Shown here in pieces: positions 7,495 to 16,085 of a stretch of DNA of 64,000 bases; positions within the stretch are counted from its first letter, which is position 1, and each line of letters starts with the position of its first letter. Origin of the DNA: Ruminococcus albus AD2013 (GTDB lineage: Bacteria > Bacillota > Clostridia > Oscillospirales > Ruminococcaceae). The notes under the pieces are model-generated. The model saw nothing but the letters and a program-made list of their open reading frames with translations. It ran no database searches and was not told the DNA's origin. The stretch is from NCBI RefSeq assembly GCF_000526775.1, contig NZ_JAGS01000001.1, positions 1,178,001 through 1,242,000 of the forward strand, given 5' to 3'. The position numbers and the translations under genes were made by a program.

Positions 7495-8283
7495 ATGAAA
7501 AAGAAAACAGCATTGACCATTGCAGGAAGTGACTGCAGCGGAGGCGCCGGTATTCAGGCTGATCTGAAAACAATGACCATGAACGGTGTGTACGCCATGA
7601 GTGCGATCACCGCTCTTACCGCCCAGAATACGACAGGCGTAACAGGAATACTTGAATCCACTCCCGAATTTTTACAGCAGCAGATAGACGCTATCTTCGA
7701 GGACATCTTCCCCGATGCGGTAAAGATCGGTATGGTATCAACGGTCAGCCTTATCCGTGTGATAGCAGAAAGACTTGAACACTACAAGGCAAAAAATATA
7801 GTTGTCGATCCCGTTATGGTGGCTACCAGCGGTGCTAAGCTTATCGATGACAGTGCTATCGAAGAACTGAAAAAGAACCTTCTCCCGAAAGCCTGCGTCA
7901 TCACACCCAATATCCCCGAAGCAGAAGTTCTTGCCGATATTAAGATCACCTGCGAAGATGATATGGTAGCAGCAGCAAAGCTTATCTTTGAGAAATTCGG
8001 CTGTGCTGTACTCTGCAAGGGCGGACACGCCATCAACGATGCAAACGATCTGCTTTACAATGCAGATGGTGCAAAATGGTTCAGGGGCAAGAGGATAGAT
8101 AATCCCAACACCCACGGCACAGGCTGTACCCTTTCAAGTGCAATAGCCGCAAATCTTGCCAAAGGCGAGAGCCTTGAAAAGGCAGTTGAGAACGCTAAAA
8201 ACTATATTTCGGGAGCACTTGCCGCACAGCTGGATCTCGGAAAAGGCAGCGGTCCTATGGATCACGCATTTATATTGAATTAA
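7495..8283 (+). CDS. thiD: Hydroxymethylpyrimidine/phosphomethylpyrimidine kinase ThiD
   Basis: Phosphorylates HMP and HMP phosphate to HMP pyrophosphate, the substrate of ThiE. Ribokinase-family protein of 262 residues with AGSDCSGGAGIQADLK at the N terminus, VVDPVMVATSGAKL, the TPNIPEAE motif and HGTGCTLSSAIAANL with C211. The start at 7495 follows AAAGGAG; upstream in-frame codons from 7417 run through the leader hairpin and are not expected to be translated. A 173-bp gap separates it from thiE, so it may be a second transcription unit with its own control. Confidence 0.94.
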   Translation: MKKKTALTIAGSDCSGGAGIQADLKTMTMNGVYAMSAITALTAQNTTGVTGILESTPEFLQQQIDAIFEDIFPDAVKIGMVSTVSLIRVIAERLEHYKAKNIVVDPVMVATSGAKLIDDSAIEELKKNLLPKACVITPNIPEAEVLADIKITCEDDMVAAAKLIFEKFGCAVLCKGGHAINDANDLLYNADGAKWFRGKRIDNPNTHGTGCTLSSAIAANLAKGESLEKAVENAKNYISGALAAQLDLGKGSGPMDHAFILN

Positions 8284-8304
8284 GATCACATGGAGGAATA
8301 CACA

Positions 8305-9009
8305 ATGGAAAACATCAAGCAGAAATTTGACGGATATGCAGATCAGTACGATCTGTGGTTCAAGGAGAACTCCAACCTATTTGAGAGCGAACTCAGACTC
8401 TTCAAAAAGGTGCTGGGTGACTATTCAGGCAAGAAAATGTTATCGGTAGGCTGCGGCAGCGGTCTTTTTGAGAGCTTCATCGACAGCTCAAATATCGAAG
8501 GTATCGAGCCCTCAAAGGATATGGGACAGATAGCTGAAAAGCGCGGCGTCAACGTTATTTGCTACGGACTTATCGAGGATATCGACCTGCCCGAAAAAAA
8601 GTACGATATCATCTATTTCAACGGCAGTTCAAGCTATATGGAAGACCTGACTCCCGTATACAAGAAGAGCCTTGCAGCCATTAAAGAAGGCGGCAAGCTG
8701 ATACTTCTCGATGTTCCAAAGGAGAGCGCATTCGGATTTATGTATCTGCTTGGCAAGAGCCTTGGAACCTATGACCACGAGTATCTCAAGGGAACAATGC
8801 CGGGACTTCCCTACCCCATCGAACTGGCTTCATCGGGTGTATGGCATTCCACCGAGGAGAAGATAGGCGTTCTCAAAGATCTGGGTGTAACAAAATTCTC
8901 CTTCTACCAGACCCTTGTGAAGAACCCCATGTACACCAACGAAGAACCCGAAGAGGTTTCCGAGGGCTACAAGAGCGGCGGATATGTTGCGATAATCGCT
9001 GAAAAATAA
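8305..9009 (+). CDS. Class I SAM-dependent methyltransferase, substrate unknown
   Basis: A 234-residue methyltransferase of the UbiE/BioC-like class. It has motif I LSVGCGSGLFE, an acidic loop IEGIEPSKDM, motif IV YDIIYFNGSSSYMED and post-motif GGKLILLDVPKE. No substrate-specific motif is recognisable. It starts at the ATG with GGAGG eight bases upstream (8292-8296), 21 bp after thiD, and ends 10 bp before tenA. This placement suggests a role in thiamine precursor salvage or damage repair, but that is inference from position only. Confidence 0.85.
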   Translation: MENIKQKFDGYADQYDLWFKENSNLFESELRLFKKVLGDYSGKKMLSVGCGSGLFESFIDSSNIEGIEPSKDMGQIAEKRGVNVICYGLIEDIDLPEKKYDIIYFNGSSSYMEDLTPVYKKSLAAIKEGGKLILLDVPKESAFGFMYLLGKSLGTYDHEYLKGTMPGLPYPIELASSGVWHSTEEKIGVLKDLGVTKFSFYQTLVKNPMYTNEEPEEVSEGYKSGGYVAIIAEK

Positions 9010-9019
9010 GGTGCTCACG

Positions 9020-9682
9020 ATGTCGAAGTTATCCGAAAAATTATATGAAAGAGCCAAGCCGCTTTGGGACAAAGAATCGGAAAATGAATTCGTTGCCGCA
9101 ATGGCTGAGGGAACTCTTGAAGAAGAAAAGTACCGTGCCTATATGCTGCAGGACTACTTTTATCTGATAGACTATATTGATATACTGGAATGGATGCACG
9201 GACAGGCAGAGGATAATGAGGTCGCAGAGTTTTTGAAAAACGCCGCTGACAGCACACGGTATGAAAAGGACACTGTCCATATCCCAAACATGAAAAAACT
9301 GGGCATATCTGACGAAGAAATAAGCGTTGCCAAAAAAGCTCCCGACAGCGAGGAATACCTGAACTATATGATGGGCAAAGCCCGTGAAAGCCTGGTATAC
9401 GGTATTACAGCCCTTTTACAGTGTTCATGGAGCTATGCCTACATCGCAAAGAAAGTTTCTGACAGGTACGGTGACAAGCTTAAAAGTTCACCTTATTCGG
9501 AATGGTTCAGCGCATACACATCTGACGAATATCAGGAAGCAAATCAGCGCTGGATAGATATCCTTGACCGCGTTGTGCAGGATATCTCATCTGCGGAAGA
9601 AGAAAAGCTGTGCATGATATTTGAAAAATGTGCTCATTATGAGACACGTTTCTGGAATATATTCATTTCGGTCAAACCATAA
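9020..9682 (+). CDS. tenA: TenA family aminopyrimidine aminohydrolase / thiaminase II
   Basis: TenA hydrolyses 4-amino-5-aminomethyl-2-methylpyrimidine from degraded thiamine to HMP, feeding ThiD. The 220-residue all-helical protein keeps the catalytic set: D45 in MLQDYFYLIDY, C135 in LLQCSWSYAYI and E208 in HYETRFW, at spacing like B. subtilis TenA. The ATG at 9020 follows AAGGTG; the GTG at 9011 lies within that site. It ends the thiamine salvage cluster and is followed by a strong terminator. Confidence 0.93.
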   Translation: MSKLSEKLYERAKPLWDKESENEFVAAMAEGTLEEEKYRAYMLQDYFYLIDYIDILEWMHGQAEDNEVAEFLKNAADSTRYEKDTVHIPNMKKLGISDEEISVAKKAPDSEEYLNYMMGKARESLVYGITALLQCSWSYAYIAKKVSDRYGDKLKSSPYSEWFSAYTSDEYQEANQRWIDILDRVVQDISSAEEEKLCMIFEKCAHYETRFWNIFISVKP

Positions 9683-9693
9683 GAACAGACCCT

Positions 9694-9730
9694 AAGCTGT
9701 GGAGCGAACAAACGCTCCGCAGCTTTTTTT
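9694..9730 (+). terminator. Intrinsic terminator of the thi cluster
   Basis: Thirteen-pair stem AAGCTGTGGAGCG / CGCTCCGCAGCTT (one wobble), six-base loop, T-run. Confidence 0.92.
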
Positions 9731-9872
9731 CACGACATTCCTCGATATCAAAACAAACGCTCCAAATGTAACATTTTGTAAAATTATTGATAATTCTATG
9801 AATTGTTATTATATTCAATCAATTTTTACCTAAGATACTTAAAATGTTTAAATTGTTAATCGATTACATAAA

Positions 9873-9901
9873 TTGACAAAATACAAATTTCGTTGTATAA
9901 T
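9873..9901 (+). promoter_or_regulatory. Sigma-A promoter of the GH26 gene
   Basis: TTGACA, 17 bases, TATAAT. Upstream sequence from about 9770 is very AT-rich and includes the palindrome TAATCGATTA at 9857-9866, seven bases before the -35, a possible operator. The 5' leader has a stem ATAACAAT/ATTGTTAT (9920-9940). Confidence 0.82.
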
Positions 9902-9966
9902 ACAAAAAAAGAGGCAATTATAACAATTTTTTATTGTTATTATTATTTTAATGGAGGATATATGTC

Positions 9967-11874
9967 ATGAAAAACAATCTTAAAAAGGCTGTTTCAGCTT
10001 TGGCAGTATGCGCAGTTGCTTCTGCCTCAATGTCATCAGTAATGCCGCTGAGTGCGGCAGCAGCAGGTTCTTCTGCTGATACTTTCCCGTTCGTTATCGA
10101 AGCCGAGAACATGAAAGGTGCATCGGTGTGGACTGCGAACTACGGTCCGTCACCAAAGAACAGTTCAGGTGAAGGATTTTTCTACCTGACAAACAGCGCG
10201 GGTTCTTTCACTGTGAATGTTCCCGAAGACGGTATGTATACAATAACCGCAAGATGCGCACAGGTACTCAATCAGGAAGGCAGAATGCAGACAGTTGTTG
10301 TCAACGGCATCAAATGCTCGAAGAATATGCCTTACTCCGAGGAATGGACTGATCTGAGCTTCGGCAGTTTCCGACTTCACAAAGGTGAAAACACCATCGA
10401 ATTCGTCAGCGAATACGGCTATATGGCTATCGATACGGTAACTGTCAGCGTTACTCCCAAGCATGATTATACGCTGGCTACCGATGAACTCACCGACAAG
10501 AAAGCTACTCCCGAAGCCAAGGCGCTGATGAAGTACCTCAAAAGCGTTTACGGAAGCCACATAATCGCAGGTCAGCAGGAGATATACGGCAGCGGTCACA
10601 GCAATAACTACGAATGGGAAAATGAATATCTTAAAGACCTGACAGGCAAAGTACCTGCTATCAAGGGCGTAGATTTCATGAACTACAATCCGCTGTACGG
10701 CTGGGATGACGGCACTACCGAGCGCTGCATCGAGTGGGCTACCAAGAGAAACGGTATCATCACAGCTTCGTGGCACATAAATATACCCAAGGATTTTGAC
10801 AACTACGTTCTCGGTGAACCTGTGGGCTGGCAGCAGTGCAGCTACAAGAATTATCAGAGCGGCGAGGGCTCGATGAGCTTTGATACAAGAAACGTTGTCG
10901 TAAAGGGTACCAAGGAATACGATTATTTCCAGCTGGCTATGAAGGATCTTGCCGAACAGCTGCTGAAGCTTCAGGACGCAGGTGTACCCGTTATCTGGAG
11001 ACCTCTGCACGAAGCACAGGGCAATGAGGGCAACTACTCCGACGGAACTGCATGGTTCTGGTGGGGCGACAGGGGCGCTGAGACCTACAAGGAGATCTGG
11101 AAACTGCTGTATAAGACACTTACCGAGGAATACGGTCTGCATAACCTCATCTGGGAATACAACAGCTATGACTATACAAATTCAGCTACATGGTATCCCG
11201 GTGATGAGTATGTTGATATCGTAGCTTACGACAAATACAACGTTGAATACAACCGCGGCGACGGAAAGACAAGCGGCCCCAATCTTCTGGCTATACCTGC
11301 AAAATTCGATTCGCTGTATGCGCTGACAAACGGCAAGAAGATGGTGGCTATGGCTGAAAACGACACTATCCCCGCAGTTGATAATCTTGTAGTTGAGGAC
11401 GCAGGCTGGCTGTACTTCTGCCCCTGGTATGACGGCGGCGAAGACGGCGGTGTGCCTTTCCTTGGACCCAAGTATCAGGATATGGACGAGCTGAAAAAGA
11501 TCTACCAGAGCGATTACTGCATTACTCTTGATGAACTGCCTGTTGATCTTTATACAAACGGCGGAAATAACGGCGGCAACAGCGATCCTCAGGAAGTTAC
11601 CTATCCTACAAACATCAAGGTTAATTACAGCTCGAAGTATCACCAGGTTCAGTTCGTCTGGGATAAGGTCAAGGGTGCTGACAAATACGGTATCGCTGTA
11701 TACCTTGCAGGCAAGTGGAGAGTCCAGACTTCAAACATTACAACAAACAGCTATGTAACTCCCAAGAACCTTACTCCCGGCATGAGCTACAAGGTAGCTA
11801 TAGCAGCAAGAGTAGGCGGCAAGTGGGATACCGCTAATGCTATCAAGAATGCTGTAAGTGTTACTATCAAGTAA
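9967..11874 (+). CDS. Secreted GH26 beta-mannanase with CBM35-like and FN3-like domains
   Basis: Predicted extracellular endo-beta-1,4-mannanase (635 aa). Order: signal peptide (1 to about 33, ending LSAAAAG), a CBM35-like module (about 42-162, starting FVIEAENM), the GH26 TIM barrel (about 180-510), a Gly/Asn linker (GGNNGGN) and a C-terminal FN3-like domain (about 545-635). Acid/base E349 lies in WRPLHEAQG, followed by the family motif WFWWG, and nucleophile E464 lies in VAMAEND. No dockerin or sortase signal is present, so it is probably secreted free or held by the FN3-like tail. GGAGG lies nine bases before the ATG; a two-codon ATG TCA TGA overlaps the start. Other GH26 specificities cannot be excluded. 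Confidence 0.9.
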   Translation: MKNNLKKAVSALAVCAVASASMSSVMPLSAAAAGSSADTFPFVIEAENMKGASVWTANYGPSPKNSSGEGFFYLTNSAGSFTVNVPEDGMYTITARCAQVLNQEGRMQTVVVNGIKCSKNMPYSEEWTDLSFGSFRLHKGENTIEFVSEYGYMAIDTVTVSVTPKHDYTLATDELTDKKATPEAKALMKYLKSVYGSHIIAGQQEIYGSGHSNNYEWENEYLKDLTGKVPAIKGVDFMNYNPLYGWDDGTTERCIEWATKRNGIITASWHINIPKDFDNYVLGEPVGWQQCSYKNYQSGEGSMSFDTRNVVVKGTKEYDYFQLAMKDLAEQLLKLQDAGVPVIWRPLHEAQGNEGNYSDGTAWFWWGDRGAETYKEIWKLLYKTLTEEYGLHNLIWEYNSYDYTNSATWYPGDEYVDIVAYDKYNVEYNRGDGKTSGPNLLAIPAKFDSLYALTNGKKMVAMAENDTIPAVDNLVVEDAGWLYFCPWYDGGEDGGVPFLGPKYQDMDELKKIYQSDYCITLDELPVDLYTNGGNNGGNSDPQEVTYPTNIKVNYSSKYHQVQFVWDKVKGADKYGIAVYLAGKWRVQTSNITTNSYVTPKNLTPGMSYKVAIAARVGGKWDTANAIKNAVSVTIK

Positions 11875-11897
11875 TATCAGTCACACAAATATATAGA

Positions 11898-11945
11898 GCA
11901 TAAAATGATACGGGACGACCGATTTGGCCGTCCCGTATTTTATGC
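11898..11945. terminator. Bidirectional intrinsic terminator
   Basis: Stem ATACGGGACG / CGTCCCGTAT extended by GCATAAA / TTTATGC, with T-rich ends both ways, between the convergent GH26 and signalling operon genes. Confidence 0.88.
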
Positions 11946-11997
11946 TTACAGAGGTTTTAAAAACCTTATAGTCATATTGAGAACAGAGAACATTTAT

Positions 11998-14358
11998 TTA
12001 CAAGAATCTTATATCTGTAAGCGCCACCTGATCCCCTGTCAGTGCGGCATAGATCTTATCAGAATGATCAACTGTTGTGATGCATTCTATCTCAATGCCC
12101 AGATTATTCGTTCTGACTATGACTTTATTATCTTTTCGCTCAAAAGTCACTTCACATTCCAAGCCTTTACGGTTGTTTTCTTTCCAAATGTCCCAGCCTG
12201 GAAAATCCTCTTTCTTTTTCACGCTGAAGCTATTCTGACCAAGGCTGTTTATCTCTTCGTTTTCACCATTCAGTTTTATAAGGGCATATTCAAAGTAATT
12301 TGTGCCGTTCACTATGCCGTCATCTGAATAGAACAGGACTATATATGGGCAGTGCCATATGAGATTTGCACCTGGGAGACTCATGGTATGGAAAGAGAGT
12401 CTGAACTTATGGTCTATCTCAATGCCCTCGGTTGATACCGACCTTGTACGGTCTATCTGGATATTCTTCAAATCAGATTCAATATGATCGGTATAACTGA
12501 TAGTCCGGGCTATCCTTGGGATATCACCTTCGGACACTATAAATCCTGTGGTCTCAACTTTTATATCAGTAATATCACAATGTTCGCCTGTAATACCTAT
12601 GTACGCCGACCTTGAACCGTCGGGCAGAGCGATTATCATCTCTTTGGTAAGTTCGGGACTGCCCATCACAAGGCGAATATGGTCTTCATATTTTGCCGCT
12701 GTAACATTGTACCTGCTTCCGCCCGCATTTTCTTTTTTATCCATCTTTGTTATTTCTATCCTGCGGGTACCTGTGGATATCATATGGTCATCGAACCAGA
12801 ATTCTCCGTATTCAAAGTAATGATATTCCTTGATGGTTTTCTCGTCGCGATGAACGCGGTCATCGAAAGAATCAAAAAGAATAATTGACGGCGCACTGAA
12901 TATATTCTCTCCGCTTTTGTTGGGTACACAGTCAAAGCTGATTATCTTGGTATCATTTTCAACGGATATGCCCAGAGAGGTGTTATCACGGTACTCACCG
13001 CATGACAAAGAAGTTTCCATTTCAGGTTTGAGGCTGTTATCATTGCTTTTGATATTATTGTCGATTATCTTGACCATTAACTCCGCAAAAGCAGGGTCAA
13101 ATTCTTCACCCGAACCTTTTACGAAAGCTTCACGAGCTACAAAATCGGGACGTGCGCCGCGGTACCTTTTTTTCGTGGTCATCGTGACATATGCATCAGC
13201 CACAGCAACTATACGTGCTATCTCGGGGATATCTGTGCCTTTCAGCCCTTCGGGATAACCTGTGCCGTTGTATCTTTCATGGCTGTAATAAGCGGCTATG
13301 CCGAGATATGGGTACTCTGTGATACTTGAGAGTATCTCTCTGCCAATAAGGGGCTTATATTTTATCAGCATATTGTCTTCTTCGGTCGGTGAAGAGTTGT
13401 TTATAACACTGTCGGGAACTCCTATCAGTCCCACATCATGCAGCAGCGCCGCATAATAGACCTTTTCGCAGTACTCATCGCTCTTACCGCTCATTTCGGC
13501 GATCATGCGGGCATATTCAGCTACGCGGACAGCACTGCCTTTAAGGTAGTCGTCCTTTTTCTCGACTGCTGAAACGAAGGCTGTGGCTGTCTGGTCGAAT
13601 ATCTTCTGCATACGCTTATGTTCGTTCTGCATATACTCTATCTCCATCTCATGCATACGCTCGACAGTGTCGTTGATATCGATATAAGTGGAGATATAAA
13701 GGGATACCGAAACCGCCACCATGGACATATTGACTATCGAGATACCATAGGTGAATATCTGCAAAACACCGCACATTATCGGAACAAAGAGATAAAGGGT
13801 AATGGTTATGAACATCTGTGTGCTGAAAAGGTATTTGTACTGAACGACGACCGTATAAAGTATCACGGGTGTGACCACAGGTGTGATATAGGCTATAAGA
13901 AATCCATTGCCCCTATGATAAAGGTTGCTTTCATCAAAATAGTAGTAGAGATCAGTAACCGCAGATATCAATGCAAGCATCATGCCTATGACTGTTATAA
14001 CGGCAACTATCTTCAAACGTTTGGGAAGTTTCTTTATCTTGCCTTCTTCAATGAGTATACCGCAAAGGTACCTGTAAAAACCAAATACTATCGCAGGTGT
14101 CAGAAAGAATACCATGAAGTTGCTTATCCTTACCATGTAGTACGAAGTTATACCAGCGCTGCCTGCATATAAGTATGCAAGCCTGTCGAACCACAGCAGG
14201 AACAGTGCTATGACTTCCATAAGGAGTATATCACGCTTGCGCCGCGCAGAGATAGACCTTGTCAGCAGCAGAAGGAATATGAGTATCCCGCAGGAACCGC
14301 ATAGGAAAAGCATTATATTCAATTGATGATCTCTTATAAGCTCTATCATTTGATACAA
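11998..14358 (-). CDS. Membrane protein with degenerate HD-GYP domain and C-terminal beta-rich domain
   Basis: A 786-residue signalling protein. The N-terminal 230 residues hold about seven hydrophobic segments, a short helical linker follows, then an HD-GYP domain (about 258-430) and about 350 residues of beta-rich sequence without a recognised family. HD-GYP proteins usually hydrolyse c-di-GMP. Here LLHDVG and GTGYPEG remain, but the ligand histidine of the kkHpxxG motif is replaced (IKYKPLIG), HHE is SHE, HDxGK is HDVGL, and the second Asp of VADxxDA is Val. I infer a regulatory or inactive domain. It is the last gene of a three-gene operon, 16 bp after the kinase gene. Confidence 0.85.
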   Translation of the reverse strand: MYQMIELIRDHQLNIMLFLCGSCGILIFLLLLTRSISARRKRDILLMEVIALFLLWFDRLAYLYAGSAGITSYYMVRISNFMVFFLTPAIVFGFYRYLCGILIEEGKIKKLPKRLKIVAVITVIGMMLALISAVTDLYYYFDESNLYHRGNGFLIAYITPVVTPVILYTVVVQYKYLFSTQMFITITLYLFVPIMCGVLQIFTYGISIVNMSMVAVSVSLYISTYIDINDTVERMHEMEIEYMQNEHKRMQKIFDQTATAFVSAVEKKDDYLKGSAVRVAEYARMIAEMSGKSDEYCEKVYYAALLHDVGLIGVPDSVINNSSPTEEDNMLIKYKPLIGREILSSITEYPYLGIAAYYSHERYNGTGYPEGLKGTDIPEIARIVAVADAYVTMTTKKRYRGARPDFVAREAFVKGSGEEFDPAFAELMVKIIDNNIKSNDNSLKPEMETSLSCGEYRDNTSLGISVENDTKIISFDCVPNKSGENIFSAPSIILFDSFDDRVHRDEKTIKEYHYFEYGEFWFDDHMISTGTRRIEITKMDKKENAGGSRYNVTAAKYEDHIRLVMGSPELTKEMIIALPDGSRSAYIGITGEHCDITDIKVETTGFIVSEGDIPRIARTISYTDHIESDLKNIQIDRTRSVSTEGIEIDHKFRLSFHTMSLPGANLIWHCPYIVLFYSDDGIVNGTNYFEYALIKLNGENEEINSLGQNSFSVKKKEDFPGWDIWKENNRKGLECEVTFERKDNKVIVRTNNLGIEIECITTVDHSDKIYAALTGDQVALTDIRFL

Positions 14359-14374
14359 CTCCTTCGGATAGACG

Positions 14375-16072
14375 TTATTCGCTGATTCTGCTGAGTTTTT
14401 CTTTGAAGGATCCGTACATTGTCAGGAATTCTTCAATATGTGAATCGATGAATTCTTTATCGCCGTTATGTACAGCCTGCCCGATCTCTTCGGCATACTT
14501 TGAAAGTTCATATGCTCCGATTATCTTAGCGGAACGGCTCATCGAATGTATCTTGACGTTCAGATGCGTTATATCATCTTTTTCGTAAAGCTCTCGTATG
14601 GTCTTGATATTGTTATCGATGGTCTCTGCAAACATTCTCAAGGCTGTAATGTAGGTATGTATACTTCCTGTATTCCTGATACCGTCAACGGTGGATTTGA
14701 CTTCGGTATCCTCTAGCCAGTCCAGTCCCTGCAGCTTATCACTGCTGTCAGAATCATCATGCTGGCAGGGAGCGTCCTGCCGCATCCTGGCGGGGATATG
14801 CCTGAGTATCGTCCTTTCAAGTGTCACGCCGTCAACAGGCTTGGGCAGATATCCGGTAAACCCTAATGAGGTATAGTACATCTCGCTTGATGCTGAATTG
14901 GATGTCAGAAGATATATTGGCAGATCAGGATCTGCAGAGCGCATCTTTTCTATTATCTCAGCAGCGTTTTCGGTTATCAGCATCTGATCTATGAAAACCA
15001 CACTGAATCCCGTATCCTTTATCCTATCTATGCAGTCCTTGATATTTAATGCAGATGACACGAACACATCGGTATCTTTCAGCAGCCCCTTGATTATCTT
15101 CACGCTTACGGGATCACTATCGATAACAAGGATATCCGCATCGGGTGCTATGAACTGAGGAACATACGGACCTCTGCCGGCTATGTCATTGGTACCGCTG
15201 ATATCACCTATGGGAGTCTGGTCTTTCATCTTCTGGGTCAGGGTAAGTATAAACTCAGCACCCTTTCCGAATTCACTTTTGCAGATAAGCTCGCCGCCCA
15301 TCAGCTCCGCAAATTTACGGGATATATCAATTCCGAGACCTGTACCGGTATTTTCGGTCTCCGAACTTTCATCAAGACGCTCATAAACAACGAACAGATT
15401 TTCCGATTCTTCCGCTGTGAGCCCTCTGCCTGTATCCTTTACGGAGTACTGCACTTTACAGATACTGTTCTCTCTTTCAAGCATCGATACCGAAAATGTA
15501 ACACCGCCGACCTCGGTATACTTCACCGCATTGGTCAGAAGATTGGTAAGTATCTGGTTCATCTTGTCTGTATCGCCGTACATCACTGCGGGGAGAAGTT
15601 CATCTATATCAGCCTTGAAAGTCAGACCTTTTTCAGAACATCTGCCCTGAACTTTATTTATCAGTGAACGAAGCATATCCTTTGTGTCATACTCCTGTTC
15701 TTCAAGATGAGCCATGCCTGATTCGATATCAGACATGGCAAGAAGATCGTTGATGAGGTCAACAAGTGATTCGGAAGCTTCTTTTATATCGAAACAGTAA
15801 TTCATAATCGTCATGAAGTAGCCGGTAGGAACATTCTCTGCATTTTCTCTCATAGCCATCTCGTTCATTCCGACAATTGTATTCACAGGTGTAAGAAGCT
15901 CGTGAGATATATTTGCAAGAAATCGTGTTTTGGCGGCATTAGCGTTTTTTACCTCCTCCTTGACTCTTGCAAGCTCTTCGTTCTGTCTGCGTATAACAAA
16001 AGCCATCATGACCAGCCACACCAGCAGCCCTGCCGCAGCTGCGGCAATAAGGATAATTATCACTGTATGCAT
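14375..16072 (-). CDS. Hybrid histidine kinase with receiver and HPt domains
   Basis: A 565-residue phosphorelay kinase. One N-terminal membrane helix (about 3-27) and a short coiled coil lead to HisKA (FLANISHELLTPVN, phospho-acceptor H57), the ATPase domain (N box NLLTNAVKY, G1 DTGRGL, G2 GTGLGI), a receiver (ILVIDSDP; acceptor Asp in VVFIDQML; Lys in GYLPKPVDG) and an HPt domain with HSMSRSAKIIGA. There is no extracellular sensor domain, so input may come from the adjacent membrane proteins. I chose the second ATG (16072) because GGGAGGG lies six bases upstream; the first (16099) lies inside the preceding gene. Confidence 0.9.
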   Translation of the reverse strand: MHTVIIILIAAAAAGLLVWLVMMAFVIRRQNEELARVKEEVKNANAAKTRFLANISHELLTPVNTIVGMNEMAMRENAENVPTGYFMTIMNYCFDIKEASESLVDLINDLLAMSDIESGMAHLEEQEYDTKDMLRSLINKVQGRCSEKGLTFKADIDELLPAVMYGDTDKMNQILTNLLTNAVKYTEVGGVTFSVSMLERENSICKVQYSVKDTGRGLTAEESENLFVVYERLDESSETENTGTGLGIDISRKFAELMGGELICKSEFGKGAEFILTLTQKMKDQTPIGDISGTNDIAGRGPYVPQFIAPDADILVIDSDPVSVKIIKGLLKDTDVFVSSALNIKDCIDRIKDTGFSVVFIDQMLITENAAEIIEKMRSADPDLPIYLLTSNSASSEMYYTSLGFTGYLPKPVDGVTLERTILRHIPARMRQDAPCQHDDSDSSDKLQGLDWLEDTEVKSTVDGIRNTGSIHTYITALRMFAETIDNNIKTIRELYEKDDITHLNVKIHSMSRSAKIIGAYELSKYAEEIGQAVHNGDKEFIDSHIEEFLTMYGSFKEKLSRISE

Positions 16073-16085
16073 GACGGACCCTCCC

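Noticed and set aside
9856..9870. Catabolite-repression cre site before the GH26 gene
   Set aside because: TGTTAATCGATTACA is one base too long between the TG and CA ends for the consensus, so only a generic palindrome is reported.
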